DNA of 64,000 nucleotides, from assembly GCA_023374045.1 (NCBI GenBank), contig CM041776.1, forward strand, positions 471,499,375 to 471,563,374. Direction: 5' to 3'. The position numbers were made by a program, and so were the translations under genes. This DNA is from Limonium bicolor. Taxonomy: Eukaryota > Streptophyta > Magnoliopsida > Caryophyllales > Plumbaginaceae. The notes beneath the pieces are model-generated. The model made no database searches and was not told the DNA's origin. It was given only the letters and a program-made list of their open reading frames with translations. Shown here in pieces: positions 34,251 to 46,764 of this stretch (positions within the stretch are counted from its first letter, which is position 1; every line of letters begins with the position of its first letter).

Positions 34251-36860
34251 GTTTCCATCCCTCCACAAGAGCAAGATGCTCACGGCTACCGGTCACGTTT
34301 GAACACTTACGCTTTCTGGTTCACGGCCGTCATGACTAATGGCACTTACGCTTTCTGGCCACGGCCCTTTGGTTCAGATCAAATTCATGTGCATATATAG
34401 AGATCCTCAGACACTTACTCATACTTACTTACTCATACTTACTTATACTTACTTCGCGACTACGCTGCCCCAGTGCCCTTGGAAAAATACAAAACACGCA
34501 CTGTCACCGCACCCAACCGGCCACTTAGGACCGCCGCACGAATGGTGTAGTGGTTTCAAAACTAATCAACACTTCCACTGACTCAAAACTAGCTTCACCT
34601 CCATGGTTTCAACCGGATACCCGTGCCTAGTCATGGAAGATCCACTAGCGCCCGTGGGAGCGGTTTCATAACCGATCCTCATTCTCAAGTTTGCAGAAAA
34701 CATTGTATCAAATTAGTTTTGGGAATTCATTTTGAAAACTTGCATACATCTCCCAAATTCCATTTATGATAATTATAGCTATTACTAGTGTTATTACTGT
34801 GACCACTTATAGGGAGCTTCAAGAGTCCTTCAACCCCAATGTGATCAGCATTGGTGTTGAACTATCCTTCCACCCCAATTTGGTGTTCAGTTTCCCTTGA
34901 TCACTAGCAAATCAAGTTCCACCTCCCACCTCAATTCAAACAGACAAATCGTCAAACATTGTTTCCTTTTCTATCTTTTTAATCTTGCTAGTCATAATCA
35001 CACACATACATTTTCAAATTTATAGAATTCACTTACTCACTTACTAATCATCTCATCAATTATTACTACATCTTCTCCAACTACTATACTTAAGAAATTC
35101 AAGGTATAATATCCAATATATTTTTCCACCCTTCACTTTGTGCTCGTCAAATACATCGGTTTCATACCGATTTATACTCATCAAATACATCGGTTTCATA
35201 CCGATTTATACTCATCAAATCTCCAAAACGTACTCATTTCTCATGCTATTACCAATCGGGATTCTCATTCCCCTGGAGTTTCTCTACTCCTTTCCTATTC
35301 TTATTTCCCCAAATAACCACAATTACACGATGAGTGAATACAAATGTTTATGTAACATAAGTATCAATCATCAAAACAAATACTTTTGCGCTATGCGCAT
35401 TGTAGTTTACGCACTTGTCACGTAAAACTTACACTTCGCGGTTATTGCTCTACCCCCTTAAAAGGGATTACGCCCACGTAATCTACCATGTGTCAATGTT
35501 GAACATTGGTCAAAGGCATTCAGCCGTCATGGAGTGGTTTAGCTTTCATGCGGTCTATTATACAATGTTCCTTGATCAAAGGGTCTTAACCGTATTACCG
35601 GTTAGTCCCTGCATCAAGAATTTCCATCGGAGTTGTTCAGCTCTTAACCGGGTTCAGTTGTAGCCTAAATGGCTTTAAGGCATTGATGATCATCCATTCA
35701 TTCACTAGGTGTATCAAACCTTAGAATTCTGGGCCCACTAGCTTCTACTGCGTGACCCTGATCACTTGGGTTATTCGCCCTTCTCGTTATCCTAAATGTG
35801 CTACACATCACCTTTTTATCCCTTTTATTATGGGAATAAGGTTTGTTCCATCAAGCGTGGTATTCTGTTACCGTGTGTGAACTCAATGAGTTTTAGATTT
35901 ATAACCATCTCTCTGGCAATCTATTGTATACACTATTCGTACTCCCCTGATTATTCACTGGGTTCCTCCGATTTATTGTCGGTTGAGATTGAGCCACTAC
36001 TTAGTTGTAGTGCTTCCTCTGTTGTCAGTGGCTTCTGAATTTTGCTCACTATTTTGTTTGGTACAAGTGTTCTTTACTTGTATGACCTTGCATTTTCTAT
36101 GCGTCGGTCCTTGTGACTTTCTTAAGTCTCCTTTCAGCTTTATTCCAATGGAATTCACATCTTGTGATTGTTGGTGTGTTTCACACTCTTCGTGCTTCTT
36201 TTGCCTTAGGCCGCACGGTTGTTTTTAAGCTTTTGCTTAACTGGCTTATGCCATGTTCGTTGGTGAAAGGAAGAATTTACCACGATTTACATTTTCCCAT
36301 ATTCCTAGCTATCTCACTAGATCATTAACTGCACAAGTGCAATACCAAAACACCCTATTCTACAGAGTGCAGAGGCGTAAACCCTTGGCAGTAATTCTCT
36401 TATGTGATCGCAATAGGAATGAACATTACTTCTTTGTGAGGTGCTTCATCATTTGGTGCAGACTCCTGGCTTGTTGCCCGGTCTGTCTGTCATCTCGTAT
36501 TTAACAACTTCATAGCATTGGGTGATTATTCACATATGTTGGTCGCCTGCTGCGCACCATGTTCTTACTGATTCTACAGTATTGGTTTACATGGCATCCG
36601 CTGTTGCTAGCTTCAGCTCATGCATTTCCACCATTTATACCATGGTTCAACGTTTATACTTCTGAGCTCCTTGAGCGTTATTTACTTATGCTACACGTTC
36701 CCACATATCGTGTTCCTTCTGAACCGGTTACTCCTTGGTTGTCAACAATTGCTATTGAAGCTTATTTTACATCGCTTGGCAATTATTGTATGCTCAAGCT
36801 TCACTACCGCAGTAGTTCTGAAAGGGATATATTGAAACAGTATATGTAATCCTAGCAGTA
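34251..36860. other. Unclassified repetitive-looking sequence
   Basis: No domain, LTR or gene recognised. 34270-34350 has two copies of CACTTACGCTTTCTGG with CACGGCC. 34420-34455 has ACTTACTCAT repeats. 35155-35225 has two copies of CATCGGTTTCATACCGATTT. 35430-36840 is open in several plus-strand frames of 60-100 codons with Phe/Cys/Leu-rich, domain-free products. It may be an old retrotransposon leader comparable to 3799-5243 or part of the F flank. Confidence 0.3.
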
Positions 36861-37030
36861 TATGTAATCCTAGCACAATCCAATCTGATCCTCTATTCTA
36901 CGTTACCTGGCCTCGATCACAGAATTTTGCAAGAGTAGAGAGAGAGAGAGAGAGAGAGAGAGCCTTGGTTGGAATCGAGTGTGAGTTTGATTGCCAAATG
37001 TTGCGTGTCTTATTTCATGGGGATACATCC

Positions 37031-37040
37031 CTATTTATAG
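37031..37040 (-). promoter_or_regulatory. TATA box of the F LTR
   Basis: Minus strand CTATAAATAG with GC-balanced sequence around it, oriented for transcription leftward as expected for an LTR of F. Confidence 0.5.
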
Positions 37041-37173
37041 TATTTTAGGCCTTGGTTCCATGGTGTCAGCCTGTATTTTACATGTATAAGTACAGTTTTA
37101 CCCTCTCTTAGTATCTTTGGTTGACCACACGCGGTCGGTTGTACTGTATTTTGCCTTGTCTAAATCCTATTTT

Positions 37174-37280
37174 CATCCGGCCGGAGACGGCCGGATGCCC
37201 TATGTGCTTCTATTCCATCCGGCTGAAGCGGCCGGATGCTCTATGCAACTTTATTCTCATTCGGCTAGGCCGGCCGGATG
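37174..37280. repeat. Three CATCCGGCCG hairpins in the F LTR
   Basis: 37174-37197, 37216-37238 and 37258-37280. Each has arms CATCCGGCCG / CGGCCGGATG or a close variant, is 23-24 nt long and is separated by about 19 nt. Located upstream of the TATA box in transcription direction (U3). Confidence 0.8.
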
Positions 37281-37312
37281 CTCTCCGTGTCTTGTTTTGA
37301 CTTGGCACCATT

Positions 37313-37880
37313 TCTTCCCTTCTCATCAGTCCCACGAGTTCTATCTTTTTGAATTCTTGGAGAAGAAGATAGAACTTCTGTGTCCTATGCCTGTGCTTCA
37401 GTGAAAAAATTTTGTGACTGCGGCTATTCCTGAGGTTCTTTGGTCTGTCTATGCCTTGTCTTTTCCCTATCTCAGTCCCACAAGTTCTTTTTCTTCATAT
37501 CTGGAGAGAAAGAACTTTTTACTGGCCACGCGCGAAGCTTGTGACCCGAACTTGCTTTTTATCGCTTTTTGAATTTTCCGCCTGTCTTTAGTGTGGAATT
37601 TGTAGGGTCCCTCTTTCGACCAAATGTCGGAACCGTCTTTATGAAGCGTACGGTCCTTTCTTTTCCCCTGCAAAAAAGGTGTTTTTTGTTTGCACATATA
37701 TATATGTTATTTATTTGGGCGGGAGAAAACTTTCCTTAAAGTCCGGGTTTTTTGAGCTTCTTTCTCTTTCTTCCTTTATTCTCCCGTTTCGACTTTCCTT
37801 CTTCCTCTCGCCACTCTGCTATTGCGCTCTGTCCCACCCTTTGCTGTCGTCTTCCTCTGCTTCCTCACTAAGCTTCTACA
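37313..37880 (+). other. Leader upstream of the F antisense gene, with PPT of F
   Basis: 37313-37327 is the candidate PPT on the minus strand. CAGTCCCAC(G/A)AGTTCT occurs twice (37328 and 37475 areas), each near a complementary AGAACTT, so both can fold. The pyrimidine-rich 37740-37870 resembles a plant 5' UTR of the plus-strand gene that starts at 37881. No other product seen. Confidence 0.4.
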
Positions 37881-38480
37881 ATGTCTACCTCCGCCGCAAA
37901 ACAGAGTAAGCTTGCTGCGAATTTTCCGCCGGCTATTGAGGCGATTCAGGGTTGCCGCTCCTCCAACGGCTTTCGCCCCACGTATCTGAAACCTTTAAAG
38001 CCCTTTTTGCCCGGGCGCGAGCCTTCTCCTTCCTCCCTCGACTATTCCTCCCTCTGCGATTGCCTCAGGGGGGTCGAAGCCCCACGTGGTACCCAGGTTT
38101 ACCTACCGTCCCCTGATTCTCACCCCAACGACGATTTTGGCCGTGGGTACGTGGTCTATGCAGAATTGTTTCCGCTCCGGCCTGACCATTCCCCCACACC
38201 CCTTTGTCTTGGGCTTTCTCCTTCGCCGCTGCTGTTTTCTTTCCCATCTTCACCCAAAGGCGATTTCCCACCTTCACGCCTTCGTCTCTCTCTGTGAAGA
38301 AAGCAAGATTCGGCCGGAGGGCACCGATTTTGCCCGATTCTTCACGGTTACAGTCGATCGTGATAGTCTGACCTTAATTGCGAAAGCCGGATATTCCCTT
38401 TTTGACTATAAAAAGGTGCATGGATGGAGTCCACGGTGGTTCGTCATTGTTCCCCCTTCCGGCCGGGTCTTGGGTGTCCC
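37881..38480 (+). pseudogene. First exon part of the antisense gene of F
   Basis: Plus-strand gene opposite to F pol. Opens MSTSAAKQSKLAANFPPAI, continues to a YVVYAELF segment, then a 1-base frame change near 38165-38180, then LTIPPHPFVLGFLLRRCCF and KVHGWSPRWFVIV. The order F/Y-rich ... LPxHPF ... W.RWFFV is that of the plant 'putative gypsy-type transposon' antisense proteins of Tat elements (Pfam Transposase_28-like); family assignment is from memory. It is cut at 38480 by the B2 LTR. Later exons are at 50756-53327. The function of such antisense proteins is unknown. Confidence 0.6.
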
Positions 38481-40267
38481 TGTTATACCCAAAATTTTGA
38501 CCCCCCTGGTTAGGGTCTACAAGGTTTTGGTGTTGTGAGGGACATTTAATCGAGTAATAAGGGATTCCGGCTCGATCGGCGCATTCCAGGGCATGAGAAG
38601 CAGTTTCGTCATTGTCAGGGGCGTTTTCGTAATTTTTAAGGCTCCCGAGACCTCCTATAGGCTTTTTCTCTCCTCCGAAAGATGCCCAAATCAGATTGAA
38701 ATGCTTTGATATTTTAACCCATGATGGAGGATGGCATTTTAAGCATAATGGCGTTGGAATTTTGATTTTTTGAATTTCCAATAATTTTCTAGCAATTTCT
38801 AACTGAATCGGACAAGAAATTCAATTTAAAAATATTCCAACATTTAAAAAATTCGGTTCCACCTCAGAAAATTCGTAATATCCATCCTTGACATGTGCTT
38901 AAAATTTCACAGCAAAATTCCTTTGAGAAGTGTTTTAATTAAAATACCAAAAAATCTTACTTTTACTAGATTTTCTTTATCTTTAAGAAAGTCTATATAA
39001 GGGGATAGGTTTTTGGATAAAATCAGAATCTCATATGCTCAAGAACCCTAGGGAATTAGAAAGCACAGCCCTCTCTCTCTCTCACGTTTTCCAACACCCG
39101 GCCACCCGAATCATACCGAAAATTCCCCAAAATCACCATCTAAACTCGTTTTCCAATCCCTGAAGCACTAGTAATCATCAAAACCCCACAAAAATACCTC
39201 CTAAACGTGAAGAACAGCAAGAACAACCAACAACCAGAAGCTTGGTTCGAAAACCTTTCGGGTCTGCCATCAACGGAGCACTCGACGAATCCCGGTGTGA
39301 AGAATCGTTGTGAATCCGAAGGTAAAACAGGTTGAAACTCCACTTCCCTAATTCTCTACGGTATTATCTGTCTAGCCTCAAACTTTGGGTTCAAACTAAC
39401 CTTTTTACGCTTCTGTATTGCTGTTTGTTTAAGCTTCTGTCCAATAATTTATTTACCAAGTTTCGTGCTTAATTCGAATTCAAATTGAGAACTTTCAATC
39501 ACTAACGCCTTGTACATCGTTCAGGCTACACACCCATAAAATTTGAGCTCAAAACAACCTCGGGAACCCTCGGAAAACCCCTGTTCGTGGGTGGTCCGTG
39601 ACCTCGGACCTATGGTCCGGGACCACGGACGGGCTGTCTGTGGCCACGGACACCCACGGACGGCGGCGGGATTTTAAAAATTCAAAATTTAGGTTTTTCT
39701 AATGATGTCCGGGCCCACGGACAGCCTGTCCGTGGCCCCGGACGTTGCAAATTTTTGTTTTCCTTTAATTTCGATTCTTCTGTATATTTAGGTTAACTGG
39801 GGTCCGTGGTCTCGGACAAGGGGTCCGTGGCTACGGACGTAAGCAAAATTTGACTTAATTCTGCCTCCGAAACCCTAGTTTAGGTAGCTTTAATTTCACT
39901 TTAATTTTCTGACAAAAAAATGCTAAAAACACAAAAAAACAGAAGCTCGCGCACTTAGGTTAAAACGACTCGTAATAAGCCGTAAGTAAACTAAGTAGAG
40001 GAAAAATGACTTCTAGGGGTAATGAAAGTAATTGAACCCTAATTAAGTCGAATATCAAGCCCCCGAACCCGAACTCTCCTTTCCTAATTTGATCTAGGTA
40101 AAAATTAGGTGGCGACTCTTAATAGATTCCAGTGAGCTAGCTTAGGTTTTTAATAATTATTGTTTTATGACATAGTTATTGATCTTAGGTTATAAGTGGA
40201 CCTAAAACCCGGTTAGATCCTGATCAATTCAATCAACATAGGATAGGGTTTAAAATCGAGGCTCACA
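38481..40267 (+). mobile_element. First LTR of B2, 1787 bp
   Basis: Begins TGTTATACCC, ends CTCACA. TATA box about 38993-39000 (CTATATAA). CCACGGAC/GTCCGTGG cluster about 39590-39840. Divergence from the B1 LTRs is modest but greater than that between the two B1 LTRs. Confidence 0.9.
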
Positions 40268-40270
40268 GAC

Positions 40271-40288
40271 TGGCGACTCTGCTGGGGA
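40271..40288 (+). other. Primer-binding site of B2
   Basis: TGGCGACTCTGCTGGGGA, identical to B1, three bases after the LTR. Confidence 0.8.
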
Positions 40289-40978
40289 CCACTTCTTAAT
40301 TTTAACTTGTTTTAATTTTAAGAAAGAGGGCTTAACTCGAAAATGTTTATTTAGGGCTTTATTACATTGTTTGTTTACTTCTGTGCGCACTTTAATTTTT
40401 TGTACCCTTGCATCATATGAGAGCGAGGGTCCACGCAAGCCAATTTCACCCCGGGACCCGTTTGAGGGTCCCCTGTCAGGGACTCACACCTTTTAGGTGA
40501 TGTGAATAAATGGGGGAAAAGAGGAGGGTGTCGTCTAACCACACCCCCTTAATACCTGGGCCTTATCCCCAAGCATTTTCCTGGCAGTACCCTTACCTAG
40601 CCCATTGTTTGGTCAGTCAAAGACCCGACCGTAGACGCACACCTTCTGGTGATGTGAAAAAAAAAGTGGGGAAGCCCAAAGAGGATAGCGTGCAAGCCCT
40701 ATTCCATTGTGATGACCTGGGCCAGCGCCCCAAGCACCTCTCCGGATTGATCCATACCCATTAATCAAGGTCGTCGGGTGAAGACATTTTGAATTTGTGT
40801 GGAACCTTGTTTGCTCTTGTGATTGGCCCATGATTAGACTTAGAACGGATAGGGAATCACCCCAAAGTTGGCCCAACCCAGCTCGAAACCCCAGTTGTTT
40901 GTGGCCCATAGGCAAAGTTGAGTGCTGATTGATACCCTATATGTGTTTTCTTTTCTTGGTGAAAACAGAAAGAGGTCC

Positions 40979-42131
40979 ATGGCCCACTGCTTCGAATTCA
41001 ACAAGTCCTGTGACAGAACTATGAAAGATGTGTTCAGCTGGTCAAGGAAGGTCAATAAGTTGTCTATCCTCCACACTCTGGTACATTTATCCCAGACACG
41101 ATTGCACGAGGATTTCCTGAGAGCGGCTATTAATCATTGGGATCCGGTTGAACATCTTTTCAAGTTTGGAGATAACGAGCTAACTTTACTGCCTGAGGAA
41201 TTTGACGCACTTCTAGGGGCCAATACCCTAGCTAGCCCAGTAGTACCGAACTTGACACCCTCACCAGTCGAGGCTCATTCCCATTTGCTTGGGCTAAGTC
41301 CGACCCAGTTGCTAGGAATGGTCGGGCCCGAGGGATTGCCGGTGGAAGCCCTTTCAGACTTCATTACCTCTAAGATCTCCCTGAGCACAAGAATTTCTCG
41401 ATCTCGCGTTGCTGGCAATCTACCACTTCAGAACCCCGTACATGGCCATACACCGAAAAGTCTTCCCTTTGCTTCTACAGGTTCGGGCTGGTTTCGCTTT
41501 GGGACCATTGATAGTTGCACAAATTATTCAGAGTCTGGATTCATGGCCCAAGTCAAAGGATACCCCCTACTTCTTCGAAGGAAGCATTCATCTTCTGTAA
41601 GTTTGGCTTTTCGAGCGTCTCAAGTTGATTCCTGAGTACAACCAAACGTTCACGGTTCAGCACCTCCCTAGAAGACGCACCCCCGAGGAACCGGTTGACG
41701 GATGGCCAGCTTTCTTGAACTCTATTCAGTAGGGACATCAGATCCGATGGACAGTCTCGACTTGGAAAATTGAAGGAGTTCGAATGTGTGGAGGTTATTA
41801 TGGAGGGATCTCGTTACCTGGTTTCGAGAACTTTCATGTCATTCATCCGTGGCGTTCCAGCCGTCAGATCGGGCGAGCCCAAAACCGTCCCAAGGGTTTG
41901 TTATATGAAGCGCCAAGGAAAGCATACGATCATGAGTCTCTTCATGCGATCATGATGGATCGACTCGAAGGGGAAGTTCAAGTGGTGAAGCCCCTAGCAC
42001 TTGAAGACTTGGAGCTCTCAGCAAGTTATCGAAAATGGCTATACGGCCGAAAGGAGGAGGTGGATGCGTTCAAACGAAGAAAGGAGGGGGTAGCCGAGCC
42101 AAGAGTTGTCAAGAGGAAGCTTGCGTTTTAG
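40979..42131 (+). pseudogene. Ogre ORF1-like (DUF7745-like) gene of B2, first copy, broken
   Basis: ATG at 40979 just after an intron-acceptor-like GAAAACAG. The N-terminal part has LHEDFLRAAINHWDPVEHLF and LLPEEFDALLG, the pattern (FWDP...CF.F...L.PT.EEY..LL) of plant retrotransposon DUF7745/Ogre ORF1 proteins. Small indels near 41380-41405 shift the frame and a TAG replaces a Gln codon at about 41729; the second copy shows the open version at both places. The C-terminal part (GYYGGISLPGF, YRKWLYGRKEE) continues to 42131. ORF1 lies upstream of gag in Ogre elements and its function is unknown. Confidence 0.65.
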
Positions 42132-43130
42132 ATACTTAATCCTAGGCATTTTCTGTTTTCTTAGAACTCTATGAACTATTTTTCTTTTTTATTTCAAAAT
42201 GAATAAAGAGAATACCTTATTTTGTTTGGTTTTCTTTTAATTTAATCATTTAATTTTCGAATAAAGGAAAAAAAAGGGGGGGGCGTCCGTGACCCCGGAC
42301 GCGCCGTCCGTGGCCCCGGACGTTGACTCGGACGCGTTCGTTTGACCGCCAGACGACACCGTTTCGATAAGTAGCCTTGTTCACCCGATTCAAATCGGGA
42401 TTCTTCCTCAAATTCAACATTTTCATTCCAGCAACCCCCATTTCCAAAACCCTAACTTCTCTCCTCCATATCTCACTCGTTTCTTGCCAAATCACTCCAT
42501 TCCACCGCCATTTTGCTCACAAAACATCCCTCTTTCAATTCTGGGCATTTCCATACCAAGATCTCTCCATTTCGAGCACTTACGAAGGCTAAAAGTCGCG
42601 TCTGAGCTATGTCCGGGGCGAACCGTTTTTGGCCGTTTTCAGCACTTTCCCGACTCCCAATCCAAAATAATCTTCCACCATTGTATTTGGGTTAGTTTTC
42701 TCTACATTTTGGCTACTCATTTGTCCATTTTGGTGAAGAAACGAAGAAAAACGAAATTTGGAGCTAGGAAGAAGACGACAATGGTGGTTCTCGGGTCAGA
42801 TTTTCGAAGTTTGATTTTTTATGTTTTAAATGGCCAACTAGCTTTAAAAAGACATTTTAAAACGTGAAAAGTTCGTTTGGAAGGCCGAAACCGCTTGTAA
42901 TAGCCGAGGGTCGCCAGTTTTAGTTTAGTGTGTTTTAAGTGCGAAATGAGGTTCCTTGTGTTTCTAGCTCATGGAATGTTTAAAGTTTGCATAAGTGATA
43001 GATCCTAGGACTGATTATATGGTGTGGAGTGCATTTGAAAGCACTGGATTCATGAAAAATCTAGGGGAAACTCGGTCAAAATTCCTGCAGAATTATATGT
43101 CTTTTATCTCGTTGAATCCACAGGCATACC
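42132..43130 (+). other. Noncoding stretch between the two B2 genes, with GC-rich inverted repeats
   Basis: 42283-42340 holds GGCGTCCGTGACCCCGGACG and related GTCCGTGG/CCCCGGAC words like the B LTR cluster. 42400-42900 looks like a plant 5' UTR with splice-like sites: CT-rich start, then GGGTTAG and later CCACAG before 43131. So this may be the leader and intron of the following gene. The small open frames are not convincing. Confidence 0.45.
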
Positions 43131-44375
43131 ATGGAGGGTCGTAGGAGTTCCTGTGGGGTAGCTGGGGCTGGGGCATCAGGCTCTCAGCCACGTCACAGGC
43201 GCCGCAGAGAGACATCCCCTACCTATGATCATACCCGTTTTAGAGGAGCTCAGTAGGAGCGCTGGTTTTATGAGAATCAGGATGTTTCCATTCAGCAGGA
43301 GCGTCTCTTCAGCGATGACGTGATCGCCACTTTTGACCTCGATCACCTGTTTCAGCACCTTCACTGGGTGGGGTTGCTTACCTGCCCGAAGAGCTATGTT
43401 AGAGAGTTAGTGATAGAGTTCTATGCTAACTTGGACCAGGACGATACTGGGGCTATGGTATCTTATGTACGGGGTCAGCCCATTACTGTGGGCTTAGACG
43501 ACTTTGTGCATTTTTACGGCTTGCATCCTAGTGACCCTGAGCACAGGGGACTAGAGGCGATGGCAGCCTTGGAGAGCAAAGCACGACAGTTCTATCTGCA
43601 GCATTCTACTCTATCAGAGCGCGTTCGTTCTTCCACGAGGGATCAGCCAAGGAAGCAGGTGATCCTCCCCTCCGCTTTACCTACTGCTCTTGATAGGGTG
43701 TTATTGGAAGTCTTGTCTCGTAATGTGCTACCGAAAGCACGTAATGACGTCTCCGCTCGCTACTGCTTCCTCATGAGATACATTCAGCATCCACCCGATT
43801 CAGAGGAGCGTTTGATCCCGCTGTCTGTACTGATGAGAGACCACCTGATGACAGCAGCCCGGGCCGGTCGCCACGCTTTGGTTTACCCAAGTTTCATTCA
43901 GTGGCTATGCGAGTGCGCACGGGTCCCGATGGGGAATGAAGATTGGGAGCCTTTGTATCCCACCTACACCATGGAGATGCTGAGGTCTCTTGGCTACTCA
44001 GCCGATCAGGGCTGGGCCTTCCCACAGCAGGCCAGAGTCTTCTCTCAGAGACTAGTCTGGCCCAGGCAGAGACAGCAGGCACCAGAGCCTGAGGACGTCC
44101 CCTACCACGAGGACTCGTCAGGAGGGTACACCTACCGGGGTGAGGGACCGAGCTACATGGGTACTGAGTACCCTATACCACTTTCCTTCTACTACGCCTT
44201 GCCCGCTCCGCCACCACAGCCAGCCACACTTGAGAGCTTGCAGAGGGATATCCAGTCTCTCCACATCACCCAGGGTCGCATGGAGCGTAGGCAGATGCGC
44301 ATAGAGGGTCGCATGGATACTTTCATGACTCACATGTATTCAGTCTTCCCACGTCCACCTCCTCCAGGGCAGTAG
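43131..44375 (+). pseudogene. Putative plant transposon protein (PF20167-like) gene in B2
   Basis: ATG at 43131 opens a basic N-terminus (GSQPRHRRRRETSPTYDH), has a TAG at 43254-43256, then 352 codons free of stops from 43320. The core VRELVIEFYANL, followed by YVRGQPITVGLDDFVHFYGL, matches the 'putative plant transposon protein' domain (REFYAN ... VRG ... YGLP) common in plant Ty3/gypsy elements. After about residue 240 of the open part comes a Pro-rich linker, then a coiled-coil-like LQRDIQSLHITQGRMERRQMR tail. It may be functional from an internal start. B1 lacks it entirely. Confidence 0.6.
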
Positions 44376-46009
44376 TTTTAGGATTTTGCATTTTCTCCAG
44401 GTGCTTCATGACCTTTTTCGTTTGTATCGTCAGACATGAGTTTTTCTTTTGGTGATTTTGTGCTTTGACATTTGTTGCATGTTTCATTTAATGTTATTTG
44501 AGAAAACTCTTGCATGTAGAAAAATCGTTTTCTACTATCACAAGTTAGCTATGCATCTTTGTCGTCAAAACAAGGTAAAAAACAAGTCATTTCACCCATG
44601 TGTCCTACCACTTTACCTCTCCACCACTTCACCAAAGTCTAAACTAGAAGAGGTCTCGAAACAGGCAAAATAAATCACTCGGCAATCACCTCATCACCAC
44701 TCACCACCATTGTTCACCACCACACATGCAATCACCCTCCACAAATAACTTAGGCATTCTAAGGTTTGTCAGGAAAACCCCACAACAATACTGGGGGCAA
44801 TCTGAGTTAAGGAACGATAATGTTTATTTCTTTTGTTTAAATGTGCAAACAAGTCTCCGAGTGTACACTTTGCGAGAGTGCCTTGAGCGGTAAAACCAAG
44901 AGTGAAAGAGCGTGTCATTTTTACACGACTCCAGAGAGGTCACATTCAAAGGTAAGGCAAACGGCATGACTCCGATCGAAGGAGATAATTTGTAAATTTA
45001 CGCTTAAACCTGTGAAAAGTAACAAAGAACGGGTATACAACTATCAGGGATGAAGAAGCACCTAGGTACAGCACCACACAGCCAAAAAGCTTGTGAGCCC
45101 TGACATTACACCCTAGGCACCCCCGCTGAGCTTTTCATGTATGACCTCTTTTACAACACTACAAGCTCCACAAATAAGCCAGCCAATGATGAATAACCTA
45201 TCCGGTGACCAAAGGAGGCAAGGAGCCTGACTTCCGAACAACAACTTCACAAGTCCAAAGAAGCGAAACTGCTACCAGCATGACGAAACGATCCGCAAAT
45301 GGTCCCAAAGTGAGACAGGATCCAAATGAGCTCACATCAAAAACAGCTCTCAAAGTTCAAAACCGGGAAACACAAGAACCCCGAAGAAAAAGAGATTCAA
45401 AGAAAGGCAAACCTGAAAAGCCTCGAAGAAATCCAAAATGGGAAGAAAGAAAGAAGGTGCAAGGAACAACTCGAAAGTCCAGAGTTCCAAGCTCATAAGC
45501 GAGGTCATCACGAAGTAGCCAAAACGACTTCAAGACAAAGAAAACAAGTCCGAGAGACGATGCAAGTTGCAGCTTTGGTCACCCCTGTAGCTCCACATAT
45601 CCCAAATACTCCTCCATTGTCCTGTTGTCATTCATCATACCCCATAGCCACGCTATAAGCTTAAAAGACTTCCGACTTAGTAGTTGTGTATCCAATCACG
45701 TGAAAGTAATAGGTTGAATGCGTAATCGAACAAATGTCATATTAAATGGTTGAGATGTCTTGACCCAAAAGGAGAGTACGAGTGCAAGCATCAAACACTT
45801 TAAGTGTAGGATAGAAAGCATCACATCAAGATAAACCCTGACCTTGTGAGAGTGAGACTTGTTTTTGCGCAATTTATCAAAGAGAATACTGGGGGCAATC
45901 GATCGTTCCGATCGATTGCCATAAAATCCTAAAAATTCAGATTGCCTTAAGGAAAAATACTGGGGGCAATTGTTGGTCCCAACAATTGCAATAACGACAC
46001 CGATTGAGG
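44376..46009 (+). other. 3' noncoding region of B2
   Basis: Matches the B1 3' noncoding region in reverse orientation. A PPT-like motif TACTGGGGGCAATCTG is at 44789-44804. No product recognised. Confidence 0.6.
45889..45989. repeat. Two PPT-like motifs, each followed by a perfect palindrome
   Basis: 45889-45900 ATACTGGGGGCAAT leads into a palindrome at 45894-45920 (arms GGCAATCGATCG / CGATCGATTGCC, loop TTC). About 45958-45970 ATACTGGGGGCAAT leads into a palindrome at 45966-45989 (arms GCAATTGTTGG / CCAACAATTGC, loop TC). Counterparts in B1 have loops GAA and AA. Confidence 0.85.
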
Positions 46010-46560
46010 CCTAAAAGTCCAAAGCCCGAATGATCAAACCCTTCTCATATCACACAGGCCCGTCCTAAGCCCTTCCTCCACATTTAAACATCCTCAGGCC
46101 CGTCCTAAGCCCTTCCTCCACATTCAAACACTCACAGGCCCGTCTTGAGCCCTAATCTTTCTACATCCTTTTGGACCCGTCATACACTTGACCCACTTTC
46201 GCTTAGATCCCATCTTTAGGCTCGTCATAAGACCTAGATCCATCCTTAGGCTCGTCATAAGACCTAGATCCATCCTTAGGCTCGTCATATGACCTAGATC
46301 CATCCTTAGGCTCGTCATAAGACCTAGATCCATCCTTAGGCTCGTCATAAGACCTAGAACCATCCTTTAGGCTCGTCATAAGACCTAGAACCATCCTTTA
46401 GGCTTGTCATAAGACCTAGTTGAATTCCTTTAGGCTCATAGTAAGACCTGGCATTACCTTTTAGTTTACCCACCCTCATCAAACACATTGCATTCAACTC
46501 ATTCATATAGGCTTGTCATAAGACCTAGTTGCATTATCCAGGCGCGTCACAAGACCTGGC
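46010..46560. repeat. Tandem arrays of B2 (about 38 bp, then 27-28 bp units)
   Basis: 46010-46150: three copies of CAGGCCCGTCCTAAGCCCTTC-type units. 46200-46560: about ten copies of TTAGGCTCGTCATAAGACCTAG units. Inverted equivalents of the B1 arrays at 21915-22565; copy numbers differ, as expected for slippage. Confidence 0.85.
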
Positions 46561-46764
46561 AACAGAAAGTTGGCGAGGTGATGGCAATAAATCCTCCTTT
46601 TGCGATGTCAACTTATTTTTGGGATCAACGAATGGTGGGCAAAGGCAATAAGTCCCCAGGGTTTTTACCAGGAGTTATCCCTGCACACCGGCTTGGGGGG
46701 CGATGGCAATAAGTCCACATTGGGTGCAGCTAGGAGCATTGGTACGGGTTTCGGTCCCCAGAAG

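Larger units (their letters stand above)
36863..37312 (-). mobile_element. Probable 3' LTR of element F
   Basis: The boundaries are tentative: left at TGTAATCCTAGCA, which is partly duplicated at 36840-36875, and right at CA before a pyrimidine tract, which is a minus-strand PPT (GAGAAGGGAAGAAA). Inside are a minus-strand TATA box, a (GA)n microsatellite at 36932-36962 and three CCGGCCGGATG hairpins. The partner 5' LTR lies off the right edge, so the ends cannot be confirmed here. Confidence 0.4.
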
